Source: an uncultured Collinsella sp. | GTDB taxonomy: Bacteria; Actinomycetota; Coriobacteriia; Coriobacteriales; Coriobacteriaceae | DNA length: 64,000 nucleotides | Assembly (NCBI GenBank): GCA_959606065.1 | Contig: CAUHHV010000008.1 | Span: 1-64,000, forward strand | Direction of reading: 5' to 3' | Shown: positions 31,294 to 40,532 of the stretch, in pieces | Layout of the letters: each line of letters starts with the position of its first letter | How positions within the stretch are numbered: position 1 is the first letter of the stretch | Position numbers and translations under genes: made by a program | Notes under the pieces: generated by a model | The model's database searches: none | Told to the model about the DNA's origin: nothing | What the model saw: only the letters and a program-made list of their open reading frames with translations

Positions 31294-33276
31294 TTACGCT
31301 CCATCCCGCGCATGCTCGGACTCAAACTCTTCAATCGCCGCCATAAACTGCTCGCCAAAGGCGTCGGCCTTTTTCTCGCCGATGCCGTTGACCTGGATAA
31401 GCTCGTCGCGCGTCTGCGGGCGCAGGCGGCACAGGCCGCGCAGGGCCTTGTCGGAGAAGACCATATACGGCGCCATCTCGAGCTCGGTCGAGATTTCCTT
31501 GCGCAGGGCGCGCAGGCGCTCGAACAGCTCGGCATCGTCGCCCACGCGCGGGCGCTGATCCAGCTCGGCCTCCTCGCGCAGCAGATCCACCGCACGGCGG
31601 GCGCGGGCCGAGGCCTTGCGCTTGGACGCGCGACGCTTAACGGTAAAGGCGAACGCCTCGTTCTCGACCTCGCCGGCACGCGGGCCCAGCCCCACGACCG
31701 GGTACTGCCCCTGCGAGGTGGCCAAATAACCGCGGCCGCACAGCTGGCCGATGATATCCTTGATGCGCCCGACCGATTCGCTCGACAGCTCACCGTAGCC
31801 GCGGTCCTCGTCCAGATGCATCTGGCGAATGCGCTCGGTGTTGCCGCCGTGGAGCACATCGGCGACCAGCGATTTGCCAAAGCGCATGGGACGCGTGGCC
31901 ACATAGCGCACGGCGGCGCGGGCCATATCGGTGACGTCCTCGACCTCGAACTTCGTGAGGCAGTTGCTGCAGTTGCCGCAGCCCTCGGCGTCGTCCGTGG
32001 CGGTGCTGCCCGCACCAGCCGCGGCAGCATGCTCGGCCGCGGCCTCGTCGCCAAAGTAGCGCAGCATGTATTCGCGCAGGCAGCCGGTGGTATTGCAGTA
32101 GCCCTCCATCTGGCTGAGCAGGCGATATCGATTCTGGAGCGCCCACGCGCGCTGCTCGTCGTCGAGCGCCTCATCGGCAGCATCGCCGCGGTCGATCAAA
32201 AAGCGACGCATGCGAAAATCGTTACCGTTCCACAGCAGATGGCAGCTGGCCGGGTCGCCATCGCGGCCGGCTCGACCCGCCTCTTGGTAGTATGCCTCGA
32301 TGCTCTCGGGCACGTTGTTGTGAATCACGTAGCGCACGTTGGGCTTGTCGATGCCCATGCCAAAGGCGTTGGTGGCAACCATCACCTGGATATCGTCGTC
32401 GATAAAGGCACGCTGGCTTTGGCGGCGGGCGTCGTTACCCATGCCGGCATGGTAGCGGCCAACGCGAATGCCGCTGGGTCCCAGCGCCTCGGCAAGCTCG
32501 CCTGCCAGCGCATCGACCGTCTTGCGGGTGGAGCAATACACGACGCCGCTCTCGCTCGAATGCGCGATCACGTAGTCGCGCACCCAGGCAGTCTTGGCCT
32601 TGTCGCCCATCTCCTCGCAACCAAAGTAGAGGTTCTTGCGATCGAAGCCCGTCACCACCGTCGCGGGGTTTTGCAAGCCGAGCATCTGCTGAATGTCCGC
32701 ACGCACGCGCTCGGTCGCCGTAGCGGTAAAGGCAGCCACGATGGGGCGCTGCGGCAGCGAATCGATAAACTCGCGAATCTGCAGGTAAGCGGGGCGAAAA
32801 TCCTGGCCCCATTGGCTCACGCAGTGGGCCTCGTCAATGGCCACGAGCGGCACGCCGATGCCGCCGTCCGCCGCGGCCTCCTGCGCAAAGGCTAAAAAGC
32901 GCGGCTCGAGCAGGCGCTCGGGCGCCACGTACATAAGCTGGTAGCGGCCCTCGCGCGCCCGCTTGAGCACGGTGTTTTGCTGGGCCGGAGTAAGGCTGGA
33001 GTTGAGATAGCTGGGCCGCGCACCCGCCGCGAGCAATGCGCGGGTCTGATCCTCCATAAGCGACAGCAGCGGACTCACCACAAAGGTGATGCCGGGCAGC
33101 ATGAGCGCAGGCACCTGGTAGCAAATGGACTTGCCGGCACCTGTGGGCATAACGCCGAGCGCATCGCGGCCGGCAAGGATCGCATCGACCATGCGGTCCT
33201 GCCCCGGGCGAAACGAGGTGTAGCCAAAATAGGCGCTGAGCGTGTCAAGCGCCATCTGCTGCATGCTATCGGTCAT
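31294..33276 (-). CDS. recQ: ATP-dependent DNA helicase RecQ
   Basis: A 660-residue 3'-5' helicase for recombination and replication-fork repair. Walker A is PTGAGKS (about 44-50), the DEAH box is AIDEAHCVSQWG (about 150), and motif VI is QEAGRAGRDG. A zinc-binding RQC part with CGNCSNC follows, and a C-terminal HRDC domain (LRPQTRDELIQVNGIGEKKA). Full length. Start ATG 33274-33276. The downstream GntR gene follows after 2 bp, an unusual pairing. Confidence 0.95.
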   Translation of the reverse strand: MTDSMQQMALDTLSAYFGYTSFRPGQDRMVDAILAGRDALGVMPTGAGKSICYQVPALMLPGITFVVSPLLSLMEDQTRALLAAGARPSYLNSSLTPAQQNTVLKRAREGRYQLMYVAPERLLEPRFLAFAQEAAADGGIGVPLVAIDEAHCVSQWGQDFRPAYLQIREFIDSLPQRPIVAAFTATATERVRADIQQMLGLQNPATVVTGFDRKNLYFGCEEMGDKAKTAWVRDYVIAHSSESGVVYCSTRKTVDALAGELAEALGPSGIRVGRYHAGMGNDARRQSQRAFIDDDIQVMVATNAFGMGIDKPNVRYVIHNNVPESIEAYYQEAGRAGRDGDPASCHLLWNGNDFRMRRFLIDRGDAADEALDDEQRAWALQNRYRLLSQMEGYCNTTGCLREYMLRYFGDEAAAEHAAAAGAGSTATDDAEGCGNCSNCLTKFEVEDVTDMARAAVRYVATRPMRFGKSLVADVLHGGNTERIRQMHLDEDRGYGELSSESVGRIKDIIGQLCGRGYLATSQGQYPVVGLGPRAGEVENEAFAFTVKRRASKRKASARARRAVDLLREEAELDQRPRVGDDAELFERLRALRKEISTELEMAPYMVFSDKALRGLCRLRPQTRDELIQVNGIGEKKADAFGEQFMAAIEEFESEHARDGA

Positions 33277-33364
33277 GGTTTCCTAACGTCCAAGTCATCT
33301 GCCGCCGATTATACGCCGCCACGCGGACCGCTGCCGTACGGCTGTCAGCCACGCTCATTCTGCG

Positions 33365-33424
33365 GGTAGTCATTGGGGACGTTCTTGAATGACTAGTCGT
33401 TTAAGAACGTCCCCAATGACTACC
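33365..33424. repeat. 22-bp perfect inverted repeat with GGGGACG core
   Basis: Arms at 33365-33386 and 33403-33424 are perfect complements around a 16-nt loop. The arms contain CATTGGGGACG. The right arm abuts family A element copy 2. Confidence 0.75.
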
Positions 33425-33430
33425 ACGGCA

Positions 33431-33597
33431 ACGCCGATGTTTTGGCGCAGACAGCGAAAGCCCGTCAGAGCGAGCAAGGTGCCTTGAAACAAGGCGGCAT
33501 TGATCTTCTGATCATGCCGCCGAAGTTGAAAGGCAGATTGCCGCTCTGGCGAGCTTGCAGCGTCGAGCCGTTGCGCGGTTTGGTAAAACCGCGTAAC
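33431..33597 (-). repeat. Structured 3'-UTR element family A, copy 2
   Basis: Directly follows the TAA of the GntR gene at 33598. Terminal hairpin 33570-33597 has one G-T wobble where copy 1 has a Watson-Crick pair. Long-range stem: 33542-33553 with 33461-33472. Conserved words in order: GCTGCAA, GGCAATCTG, CACCTTGCTCG, TTTCGCTG. Inner hairpin GCGGCAT-gatc/gatc-ATGCCGC. Confidence 0.75.
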
Positions 33598-34317
33598 TTA
33601 CATCACCATGACGTAGCGGCTGCCCACGTAGTACTGCTTACCCATCAGGACCGGCTCGCCATTGGGGCCGATAAAGCCGGCGCGCAGGTTGAGCAGCGGG
33701 TCGTGCGGGGCAATGCCCAGCTCGGCGGCCTGTTCGGCGTTGGCGCGAACGGCCTCGACCGTGCGGTAGCCAACCGAGACAATCGGCGTTCCGCTGACAC
33801 GCTCGACCTCGGCAAAAATCGACTTGTCCTCAAGATCGGCCGTCAACAGCTCGCGGTATGCATCAAACGGCACAAAGATGTTCTCCTCAAAGATGGGCTC
33901 GCCGTCGGCTGTACGTACGCGCTTGATGTGCAGCAGCAGCGCGTCCTTCTGCAGGCCAAAGAACTCCATCTCGTTTTGACGTGCCGGCACAATCTGGCGA
34001 TCGATCACATGCGCGCCCGCCTTCATGCCGTTATCGGCGCAAAGCTCGGTGAACGTCTGCAGCGTCGAAGCGTGGAACTGGCGGTTGATGTGCGGCGTGG
34101 AGACAAAGGTGCCGCGGCCCTGCTGCTTAACCAGGTAGCCATCGGAGCACAGCTCCTCGACGGCGCGACGCACCGTAATGCGGCTCACCTCATACTGTTC
34201 GGCAAGCTCAAGCTCAGATGGAATGCGCTCCTTTGGTGCATAAACACCTTTCTCAATCGCGTCCTTGATCTCGTCGTAAATCTGCTGGTAAAGCGGTGCA
34301 TTTTTGGGCGCTGGCAT
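33598..34317 (-). CDS. GntR/HutC-family regulator (UTRA domain)
   Basis: A 239-residue regulator with winged helix 5-75 (IPSELELAEQYEVSRITVRRA, wing GRGTFV) and UTRA domain (FEENIFVPFDAYREL, GKQYYVGSRYVMVM). It resembles the regulator at 30536. No sugar gene is adjacent. Its own promoter carries an AATACGTATATAACGTC box, the same type as the second PTS operon (40376) and the EamA transporter (41653), so it is a candidate controller of those. Stop followed directly by a family A element. Confidence 0.9.
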   Translation of the reverse strand: MPAPKNAPLYQQIYDEIKDAIEKGVYAPKERIPSELELAEQYEVSRITVRRAVEELCSDGYLVKQQGRGTFVSTPHINRQFHASTLQTFTELCADNGMKAGAHVIDRQIVPARQNEMEFFGLQKDALLLHIKRVRTADGEPIFEENIFVPFDAYRELLTADLEDKSIFAEVERVSGTPIVSVGYRTVEAVRANAEQAAELGIAPHDPLLNLRAGFIGPNGEPVLMGKQYYVGSRYVMVM

Positions 34318-34351
34318 ATCTGATCACTCTTATCAAAATATCGAAATAACT

Positions 34352-34367
34352 AATACGTATATAACGT
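34352..34367 (-). promoter_or_regulatory. ATAACGT-type operator before the GntR gene
   Basis: AATACGTATATAACGT, 35 bp before the start codon; two half sites ATACGTAT and ATAACGT overlap. Confidence 0.55.
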
Positions 34368-34421
34368 CTTTTTATATGTTACCTTAGTTTGATAAAACGA
34401 TACACCGCATACAGCAAATCT

Positions 34422-35429
34422 TTACTTGCCGTCGTCCTGCTGCAAGCTTTCCTGATCGTGCAGACGGGCCTGCCTGCTGGCCATGCGCGCGGGCTTGTCG
34501 GGATCGGGAACGGCCGTGGGCATGGGCTCGTCGACATGGCCGCCCCACCAGCCGCCCACAAAGTTAAGCGTGTGGAACACATTGATCACGGCGCCGGGAT
34601 CAATGTCGCACACCAACTTGATGATGTCCTGGCTCTCGTAGGTCGAGACAACGGTGTGCAGCAGGTACATCTTTTCGCGGCTGTATCCGCCAACGACCTC
34701 GGCGCAGCTGATGCCGTGCTGAAAATGGTCGATATAGGCGTTCATGACCTCGTCGGCCTTGCGCGTCGTGATCTGCAGCGTCACGCGGTCGTAGCGACGG
34801 TAGAAGCTGTCGATGGTCTTGGTCGAAATAAACTGGAACACGATAGAATACGCCGCATTGTCCCAGCCAAACATAAAGCCAAAGATCGCCAGGATAAAAC
34901 AGTTAAAGCCAAAGATGACGCCCCAGATGGTCTTGCCCGTGTGGTTGGAAACCCACAGCGCGATAAAGTCGGTACCGCCGGTGGATGCGCCGGACTTAAG
35001 CGCAATGGCAGCGCCCAGACCCGAGACCACGCCGCCAAAAATGATGAGCATGATCTTGTCGCCCAAAAACGGGGCGAAGTGAAAGATATTGAGAAACAGC
35101 GACGAAAGCACGACCTGCATCATCGAGAAGATGACGAAGCGCCTGCTGATGCCGCTCCAACACAGAAGCGCCACGGGGATGTTGAGCGCGAGCATGCCGA
35201 GCGAGAAGTCGATATGAACGCCGCCGAGCGAGGTAACGCGATCGAGCAGGACCGCGACGCCGGTGAGACCGCTCGGAAGCAGGTCGGCGGGGCGAATGAA
35301 CGCCTGGATCAGGAATGTCTGGAGAACGGCGGAAATTGTGACCGCCACAGCAGTGATGGCGCGGCGGACAATGGTAAGGCGGCCGAGCACGAGCACGCGG
35401 TCCGTGAGCTGATCGATGGCGTTCGCCAC
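34422..35429 (-). CDS. YitT-family membrane protein (DUF2179 C-terminus)
   Basis: A 335-residue protein with about five to six membrane helices in the first 200 residues (YitT domain: FLIQAFIRPADLLPSGLTG, GASTGGTDFIA). A cytoplasmic DUF2179 domain follows (YRRYDRVTLQITTRK, REKMYLLHTVVSTYES). A polar 50-residue tail ends in Gln/Asp. Transport role unproven in the family. ATG 35427-35429 has AAAGGAG upstream. Confidence 0.87.
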   Translation of the reverse strand: MANAIDQLTDRVLVLGRLTIVRRAITAVAVTISAVLQTFLIQAFIRPADLLPSGLTGVAVLLDRVTSLGGVHIDFSLGMLALNIPVALLCWSGISRRFVIFSMMQVVLSSLFLNIFHFAPFLGDKIMLIIFGGVVSGLGAAIALKSGASTGGTDFIALWVSNHTGKTIWGVIFGFNCFILAIFGFMFGWDNAAYSIVFQFISTKTIDSFYRRYDRVTLQITTRKADEVMNAYIDHFQHGISCAEVVGGYSREKMYLLHTVVSTYESQDIIKLVCDIDPGAVINVFHTLNFVGGWWGGHVDEPMPTAVPDPDKPARMASRQARLHDQESLQQDDGK

Positions 35430-35782
35430 GTAGGCTCCTTTCGGAGGCAGATGTAGTTGTGGGGCATGTCGGCGATTGTAGCATGGAGCGCGAAAGGGCG
35501 CTTCAATTCACCCGCTCTCGACAACCAAAACGAGCCAGCATCTCCCCAACCAAAGAGCCCAAATTCCAAGTGAGTAGACTATTCGCGACCTGTCGAGCAC
35601 ACCCAAAACAGCCACCTCTGTGACCTGCAGTTTTACTAAGGCAGATTCGCTTTGTGCTCTGCCTGAGCTGAAAAGTCTACTCACTTAGTCTGAATCGGAG
35701 CCAAACGGATCAAATCGAAGCCAAAATGAGCCGATCTGCCGCAAAAGACGCGTGAATCGGTACTTCTCGTAGCGAATTGACG
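35430..35782. other. Gene-free gap with an inverted-repeat element
   Basis: This 353-bp gap holds the YitT promoter side and the inverted-repeat element at 35568-35686. Nothing else recognisable. Confidence 0.5.
35568..35686. repeat. MITE-like element with AAGTGAGTAGACT terminal inverted repeats
   Basis: Perfect 13-bp arms at 35568-35580 and 35674-35686 enclose 93 bp without coding capacity. Inside is a weaker pair, GGCAGA...TCTGCC. Confidence 0.6.
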
Positions 35783-36412
35783 CTATAAAGCGGTCAGAAT
35801 GTCGGCGAGGCTATCGATGATGGCATCAGCGGCGGACTGATCCAGGTTGACGCCCTCGTGCGGGCGCAGCGCCAGGACGCGGGCGCCGGAGCGCTTGCCG
35901 GCCTCGATGCCCAACGGCGAGTCCTCGATAACCAGGCACTCGGACGGCTCAACATCCAGCGCCTCCATGACACGCAGGTAGATCTCGGGGTCGGGCTTAA
36001 ACGCACTGCACTCGTGACCGCTGATGGTGTAATCCAGCACATCGGCGATACCGGCGATCTCCACCAGCTCGTCAATCAACTCACGATACGACGAGCTCGC
36101 GATTGCACACTTCACGCCGCGCTCGTGCAGCTCGCGCATCACCGGCTCCGTCTGCTCGTTGAGCAGCTCGGCATACGGAACGGGGTGGTCCGGGCTGTAG
36201 ACCTGCTTGTACTCCACGCGCAGGCGCTCGCGCAGCTCAATATCGTCGGGAACCAGCGTCTCCCAAATGGCGGGCTCGTTAGACCCCGAAAGATCGGGGA
36301 TCTCGTCAAAGTGGAACCCCTTCTCTTCCATAAACGCCACGCGACGGCGGTTGTAGAACCACTCGGTATCGACCAGCACGCCGTCCATGTCAAACAGCAC
36401 TGCCTTGATCAT
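35783..36412 (-). CDS. HAD-family phosphatase (beta-phosphoglucomutase-like subfamily)
   Basis: A 209-residue HAD hydrolase. Motif I is DMDGVLVDTE (nucleophile Asp8), motif II ASSSYRE, and motif III/IV KPDPEIYL...VIEDSPLGI. A helical cap lies between. Members dephosphorylate or isomerise sugar phosphates; the substrate is not evident. ATG 36410-36412 follows GGAGGAG by six bases; upstream in-frame starts have no such site. It may act on sugar phosphates from the adjacent SIS/PTS pathway (inference). Confidence 0.88.
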   Translation of the reverse strand: MIKAVLFDMDGVLVDTEWFYNRRRVAFMEEKGFHFDEIPDLSGSNEPAIWETLVPDDIELRERLRVEYKQVYSPDHPVPYAELLNEQTEPVMRELHERGVKCAIASSSYRELIDELVEIAGIADVLDYTISGHECSAFKPDPEIYLRVMEALDVEPSECLVIEDSPLGIEAGKRSGARVLALRPHEGVNLDQSAADAIIDSLADILTAL

Positions 36413-36426
36413 ACGCATCTCCTCCC

Positions 36427-36470
36427 ACCTGCCAAAAAGGGACAGGTTTATTTTGGTAGGTTTTATCTGG
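36427..36470. repeat. GGGACAG-type hairpin, copy 4
   Basis: CCTGCCAAAA and TTTTGGTAGG arms around AGGGACAGGTTTA. Opposite orientation to 26246-26291. Confidence 0.65.
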
Positions 36471-36505
36471 GGTTTTGCGGCGCGACGGGCGCGCCCTCCC
36501 CAGAG

Positions 36506-36538
36506 CAAAAAAGGGGACGGGGCGCAAACCCCATCCCC
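36506..36538 (-). terminator. Terminator of the second PTS/SIS operon
   Basis: Minus-strand GGGGATGGGG / CCCCGTCCCC hairpin followed by TTTTTT, 35 bp after the SIS stop. Confidence 0.88.
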
Positions 36539-36572
36539 TCTCAATCAACCTGTAAGGTCTACTTACTTGTGA

Positions 36573-37556
36573 TTAGTAGGAAAGCTTCCACATGTAGCGA
36601 CGCATGGTCAGCGGGTGCTGACGGGCCTCGGCGATCTGGTTGCCGTACTCGCGCATAACGGCGAGGTGCAGCAGCGGGTTGAAGTAGGTGACGACGCTCG
36701 CGGGCACGGCGTCGGCCAGACCGTAGTCCTTGGAGTCGATCAGAGCGACCTTGGCGCCCATGCGCTTAAGGAAGGTGAGGGCGCGGGCGTCCATCGGACG
36801 GGTGGCACCATCGGACATGAAGAAGACGTAGGGCTTACCCTCGGTGGAAACCTCGAACGGGCCGTGGAAGTACTCGCCGGTGTTGTAGGCGGCGGCGTCG
36901 ATCCACTGCATCTCGGTGAACAGGAAGGCGGCGTGAGAATAAGCCATCTTCTCGGAGGCACCGGAGGCCATGAAGTAGATCATCTCGTCGTCCTTGAAGT
37001 CCTGGGCGAACTGCTTGGCGAGGCCCTTGGCGGACTGAGCGGCGTTCTCGCAGAGCTCGAAGACGTTGGTGAGGCCGGTGATCATGTCCTCGTAGTGGTC
37101 ATAGCCCTCGGTCTGCTGAAGGATCTCGACAGCAAGAGCGATGGCGTAGCCGGGCTTCTCGCACTTGGCAGCGTAGTTGGCGTGGAAGCCGTGGACGATG
37201 ACATGGTCGGCGTCGACGGTCAGAGCGGAGCCAGCCTTGTTGGTGAGGGAGACGACCGGGCAGTTGTGCTTCTTGGCGGTCTTGTTGGCCTCGACGGTCT
37301 CGGGCGTGGAGCCACCCAGGGAGCAGGTGATCACGAAGGTGTGCTCGTTGACCCAGGAAGGCGTGTCGTAGTTGAACTCGTTAGCGGTGAAGATCTGAAC
37401 GTTCAGCTTGTCCGTGTTGTTGGCCAGGAAGTACTTGGCGGGGTAAAGGTCGGACATGGAAGCACCGCAGCCGACGAAAGCGACGCTGTGGATCTCGTGG
37501 TTGGACAGGACGTCAGCGACGATCTGCTTAGGGAGGTTAAGGTCGATCTCGTACAT
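36573..37556 (-). CDS. SIS-domain deglycase, FrlB/GfrE-like, of the second PTS operon
   Basis: A 327-residue two-SIS protein with GCGASMSD at about 29, CSLGGSTPET, SGASEKMAYSHA, EYFHGPFE and the C-terminal RRYMWKLSY. The ATG at 37554-37556 has AAGGA nine bases upstream; an ATG at 37565 sits on top of that site. It is last in the operon EIIAB-EIIC-EIID-SIS. Two hairpins separate it from EIID, which may tune its relative expression. It likely handles the phosphorylated compound imported by that PTS. Confidence 0.88.
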   Translation of the reverse strand: MYEIDLNLPKQIVADVLSNHEIHSVAFVGCGASMSDLYPAKYFLANNTDKLNVQIFTANEFNYDTPSWVNEHTFVITCSLGGSTPETVEANKTAKKHNCPVVSLTNKAGSALTVDADHVIVHGFHANYAAKCEKPGYAIALAVEILQQTEGYDHYEDMITGLTNVFELCENAAQSAKGLAKQFAQDFKDDEMIYFMASGASEKMAYSHAAFLFTEMQWIDAAAYNTGEYFHGPFEVSTEGKPYVFFMSDGATRPMDARALTFLKRMGAKVALIDSKDYGLADAVPASVVTYFNPLLHLAVMREYGNQIAEARQHPLTMRRYMWKLSY

Positions 37557-37647
37557 CTGACACATTCCTTTCGATTTGTTGCGGCGTCACATTGCCGGAC
37601 GCTCGCAGGGTTACCGTAGTTAGGACCGAGTCGCCGGCCCGTTGAGG

Positions 37648-37678
37648 ATGTGACAAAGGGACTATCCCTTTGTCACAT
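37648..37678. repeat. 14-bp perfect hairpin between EIID and SIS
   Basis: ATGTGACAAAGGGA and its complement with loop CTA. No T run on the minus strand, so an mRNA-processing or stability hairpin is more likely than a terminator. Confidence 0.7.
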
Positions 37679-37691
37679 GTTAGGGATGGAA

Positions 37692-37722
37692 GCCTGCCTG
37701 GGGTATGGGATGCCAGGCAGGC
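37692..37722 (-). other. Intercistronic hairpin after EIID
   Basis: Perfect 10-bp arms GCCTGCCTGG / CCAGGCAGGC, then TTCC on the minus strand. A weak terminator or 3' stabiliser of the PTS mRNA. Confidence 0.55.
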
Positions 37723-37747
37723 CCCCGGGGGAAGCGCTGGGTCGCGA

Positions 37748-38581
37748 CTAGGCCAGGATGCCGGCCGCGGAGAGGGCGATGCCGCCCACGATGGCAATCA
37801 CGAGAAGCCAACCGGTGTTGACGTTCTTCTTGATGAGCCAGTACATAAGGCCGGTGAGGCCAAGGGAGATCATCTGGGGCATCATGCCGTCCAGGATGTC
37901 CTGGATCACGACGGTACCCTCAGCGAACTGCAGCGGGGTGGTGGCGCCGATCAGCGTAGCGATCATGCCGCCCACGGACATAAGACCCACGATGCCGCAG
38001 ACATACATGAGCTTCTCCATGAGGTCGCCACCCTGGAGCTTGCTCAGGTACTCGTGGCCGCCCTGGTAGCCGATCTTGGCAGCGAACCACGTGATCAGCA
38101 CGGAGGGCACAATGGAGATGAGCATGGCCAGGATCGGACCCATGATGGAGCCCTGCTGAGCCAGCTGAACGCCCAGGCCAAAGGCGATAACGCGGATGGT
38201 GCCCTGGAAGAAAGAGTCACCGATGCCGGAAAGCGGGCCCATGAGGGAGGTCTTGACCGCGTTAATCGAATCGGGATCGAAGTTCTCGGGATCCTTGGCG
38301 TACTCCTCCTCCATGGAGGCGGCGAGGCCTAGGACAAAAGCGCTCGTCTGCGGGGTGCAGTTGTAGAACGCCATGTGACGGTGGTAAGCCTCTTTCTTAG
38401 CAGCGAGCTGCTTGGGGTCGGACTCGTCCGGATAGAGGCGATCGAGCGTGGGGACCATGCCGTAGAGGAAGCCCATGTTCATCTGACGCTCGTAGTTCCA
38501 AGAGGCCTGGATGGCCCAGGAGCGCCAGAAGAACTGGCTGACCTTCTTGTTCAGGGACACGTCCTTGGTTGCGGTTGCCAT
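37748..38581 (-). CDS. PTS mannose-family EIID (second system)
   Basis: A 277-residue membrane subunit with QASWNYERQMNMGFLYG near residue 25, MGPLSGIGDSFFQGT near 115 and C-terminal helices ending ALSAAGILA. ATG 38579-38581 has AGGAGG nine bases before and lies 13 bp after EIIC. Clearly diverged from the EIID at 13846, so it probably carries a different sugar. Confidence 0.93.
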   Translation of the reverse strand: MATATKDVSLNKKVSQFFWRSWAIQASWNYERQMNMGFLYGMVPTLDRLYPDESDPKQLAAKKEAYHRHMAFYNCTPQTSAFVLGLAASMEEEYAKDPENFDPDSINAVKTSLMGPLSGIGDSFFQGTIRVIAFGLGVQLAQQGSIMGPILAMLISIVPSVLITWFAAKIGYQGGHEYLSKLQGGDLMEKLMYVCGIVGLMSVGGMIATLIGATTPLQFAEGTVVIQDILDGMMPQMISLGLTGLMYWLIKKNVNTGWLLVIAIVGGIALSAAGILA

Positions 38582-38594
38582 AGTGTGTTCCTCC

Positions 38595-39389
38595 TTAGTC
38601 TTCGTCGTCTTCGAGCGGATCGTAGTCGGAATCGACACCGGCGGCTGCATGGGAGCCATTGAACTTGAAGCCCATGAAGACGATAGCCAGGCACACACCG
38701 ATCAGAGCGACCGCGATGACGGACAGGTTGAGGTAGGCGGCGAGCAGGAAGCCGATGAACAGGAACGGGGTCATACCCTTCTTGATCATCATGGTGAGCA
38801 GCAGGGCCAGACCGTAGGCGGTCATGATCTTGGTCGAGACGTTCAGACCAACGGACAGCCACTCGGGAACCATGTTGACGATGGCTTGGACCAGGTCGGT
38901 ACCGACAAAGACGGCCAGGAAGATCGGCAGGAAGTACATGATGGCGTACAGACCGGAGCCGGCGCAGATGTGCATGCGGTAGGCGGTCTTGAACTTTCCG
39001 TTATCGATCGCGCTATCGGCCACATGGGTGAGGGCGGCGATGATGGAACGGAACACGATGCCGAGGAGCTGACCCAGGACGGCGACCGGGATGGCGATCG
39101 TCATGGCGGTCTCGGCGGAAGCATCGGTCAGGCACGCGAAGGCAGCGGCCACGATGCCGCCCAGGACCATATCGGGCGGAACGGCGGCGCCGACCTGCAC
39201 CAGGCCCATGGACACGAGCTCGACGGCGGCACCGACGGCAAGGCCGGTGGGCACATCGCCCAGCAGCAGACCGACGAGCGTAGCGCCAACGAGGGGCTGC
39301 TCGAAGTTAAGACGACCGAGCAGGCGGGAGTCCCACATGCAGAACACGCCGACGAGGCCGACGAGCACCGCACTGATGAACGTATTCAT
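38595..39389 (-). CDS. PTS mannose-family EIIC (second system)
   Basis: A 264-residue membrane subunit with GDVPTGLAVGAAVE and QVGAAVPPDMVLGG near 45-75, many helices and an acidic C-terminus (DSDYDPLEDDED). ATG 39387-39389 has AAGGAGAAGGG upstream. Lies between EIIAB and EIID. Confidence 0.93.
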   Translation of the reverse strand: MNTFISAVLVGLVGVFCMWDSRLLGRLNFEQPLVGATLVGLLLGDVPTGLAVGAAVELVSMGLVQVGAAVPPDMVLGGIVAAAFACLTDASAETAMTIAIPVAVLGQLLGIVFRSIIAALTHVADSAIDNGKFKTAYRMHICAGSGLYAIMYFLPIFLAVFVGTDLVQAIVNMVPEWLSVGLNVSTKIMTAYGLALLLTMMIKKGMTPFLFIGFLLAAYLNLSVIAVALIGVCLAIVFMGFKFNGSHAAAGVDSDYDPLEDDED

Positions 39390-39425
39390 ACCCTTCTCCT
39401 TTCAGTCAGGCAAAAGCCTGGTTGA

Positions 39426-40349
39426 TTACAGCTTGGCGTCGATGTCGACGCTCTGATACGTGGGGGTCTGCTGGACGTAGAGCTTGATGCCCATGTCGAG
39501 CAGCTGGTTGACGTCGGCCTTCTGGGTGGCGTCGAAGAAGACGGAGCTGTCCTTGCCGCCGACCTGATCGGCACCGTCGTGGTTGGCGGTGGCGCCCAGG
39601 TTGATGGCGTCGAGCTTGTAACCCTGGCAGAACTGCAGCATCTCGGCCGTGTTGCCAAAGACGAACATGACGCGCTCGCCGAGGGTGTTGAGCTTGTCCA
39701 TCTTGGCGAGGGCACGCTCGACGGTGAAGACGTTCAGGCGCACGCCCTGGGGCTTGGCCAGCTTAAGAGCGCCCTTCTTGATGTCATCGTTGGCGGCAGC
39801 GTTGTCGACGACGATGATGCGCTCGGCCTGAACCTTGGTGGTCCAGGTAAAGACGACCTGACCGTGCAGCAGACGGTAGTCAAGACGCGCGAGGACGATC
39901 TTGGCGGGACCGGAGCTGTGACGGGGCGCCTTAGCCTTCTTGGCGGGAGCCGCGGCAGCCTCGACCGGTGCGTTGGGGTTGGTCAGACCGGTGCGGGCCT
40001 CGTTGATGAGGGCCGCGAGCTCGGCACCCTTGACGGGGGCGGGGCTCATAGCGAGCGTCAGTGCCAGCGGAATGTTGAAACCGCTGATCACCGTGAATGC
40101 CGCACCGTTGCGGGAAAGCTCGACCATGCTGTTGTTGACCGAGCTGCCGAGCATATCGGTCAGCACATAGACGGTGTCGTCCGCGTTGAACGTGGCGATC
40201 ATGGCGTCCACCTTGTTGGTGATGGGCTCCTTGTCGTCACGAGCAAGCGACACGACGTGGACGTTCGACACGTCGCCGAGAACCATCTCGAGCGTGTCTT
40301 TGGCGCCTGCGGCCAGGCCGCCATGAGATGCGAGAATGATCTGATTCAT
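39426..40349 (-). CDS. PTS mannose-family EIIAB fusion (second system)
   Basis: A 307-residue cytoplasmic protein. Residues 1-120 are EIIA (LASHGGLA, phospho-His9; TDMLGSSVNN). An Ala/Pro/Lys linker (about 122-147) joins to EIIB (RLDYRLLHGQV, phospho-His162). The first system in this window has the two as separate genes. First gene of the operon; AGGAGG lies 7-8 bases before the ATG. Its promoter carries paired ATAACGT boxes. Confidence 0.94.
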   Translation of the reverse strand: MNQIILASHGGLAAGAKDTLEMVLGDVSNVHVVSLARDDKEPITNKVDAMIATFNADDTVYVLTDMLGSSVNNSMVELSRNGAAFTVISGFNIPLALTLAMSPAPVKGAELAALINEARTGLTNPNAPVEAAAAPAKKAKAPRHSSGPAKIVLARLDYRLLHGQVVFTWTTKVQAERIIVVDNAAANDDIKKGALKLAKPQGVRLNVFTVERALAKMDKLNTLGERVMFVFGNTAEMLQFCQGYKLDAINLGATANHDGADQVGGKDSSVFFDATQKADVNQLLDMGIKLYVQQTPTYQSVDIDAKL

Positions 40350-40375
40350 CTTGCCTCCTCCTTTTCGTTATGGTC

Positions 40376-40396
40376 ATTATAACGTCTTATACGTTG
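40376..40396 (-). promoter_or_regulatory. Promoter and tandem ATAACGT boxes of the second PTS operon
   Basis: On the minus strand CAACGTATAA and GACGTTATAA are direct repeats 10 bp apart, one helical turn. The second contains the TATAAT -10 box. A repressor bound here would block RNA polymerase. Confidence 0.65.
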
Positions 40397-40532
40397 CGGA
40401 TATTGCTAATTAGTATAAAGACCGTTCGCGGGTGAAAATCGACCGTTGACGGGTTTAACGTACTTGAAACGTTGGGGCTGGGCAGGCCGGCACTGGCGGG
40501 ATAACCCCAAGTCGGACCCTGCGCGCAATCCC

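Noticed and set aside
31285..32895. Plus-strand frame opposite recQ
   Set aside because: Composition is that of a complement shadow; recQ motifs explain the region.
37648..37678. Terminator between EIID and SIS in the second PTS operon
   Set aside because: The hairpin is perfect but has no T run on the transcribed strand; a good terminator lies after the SIS gene.
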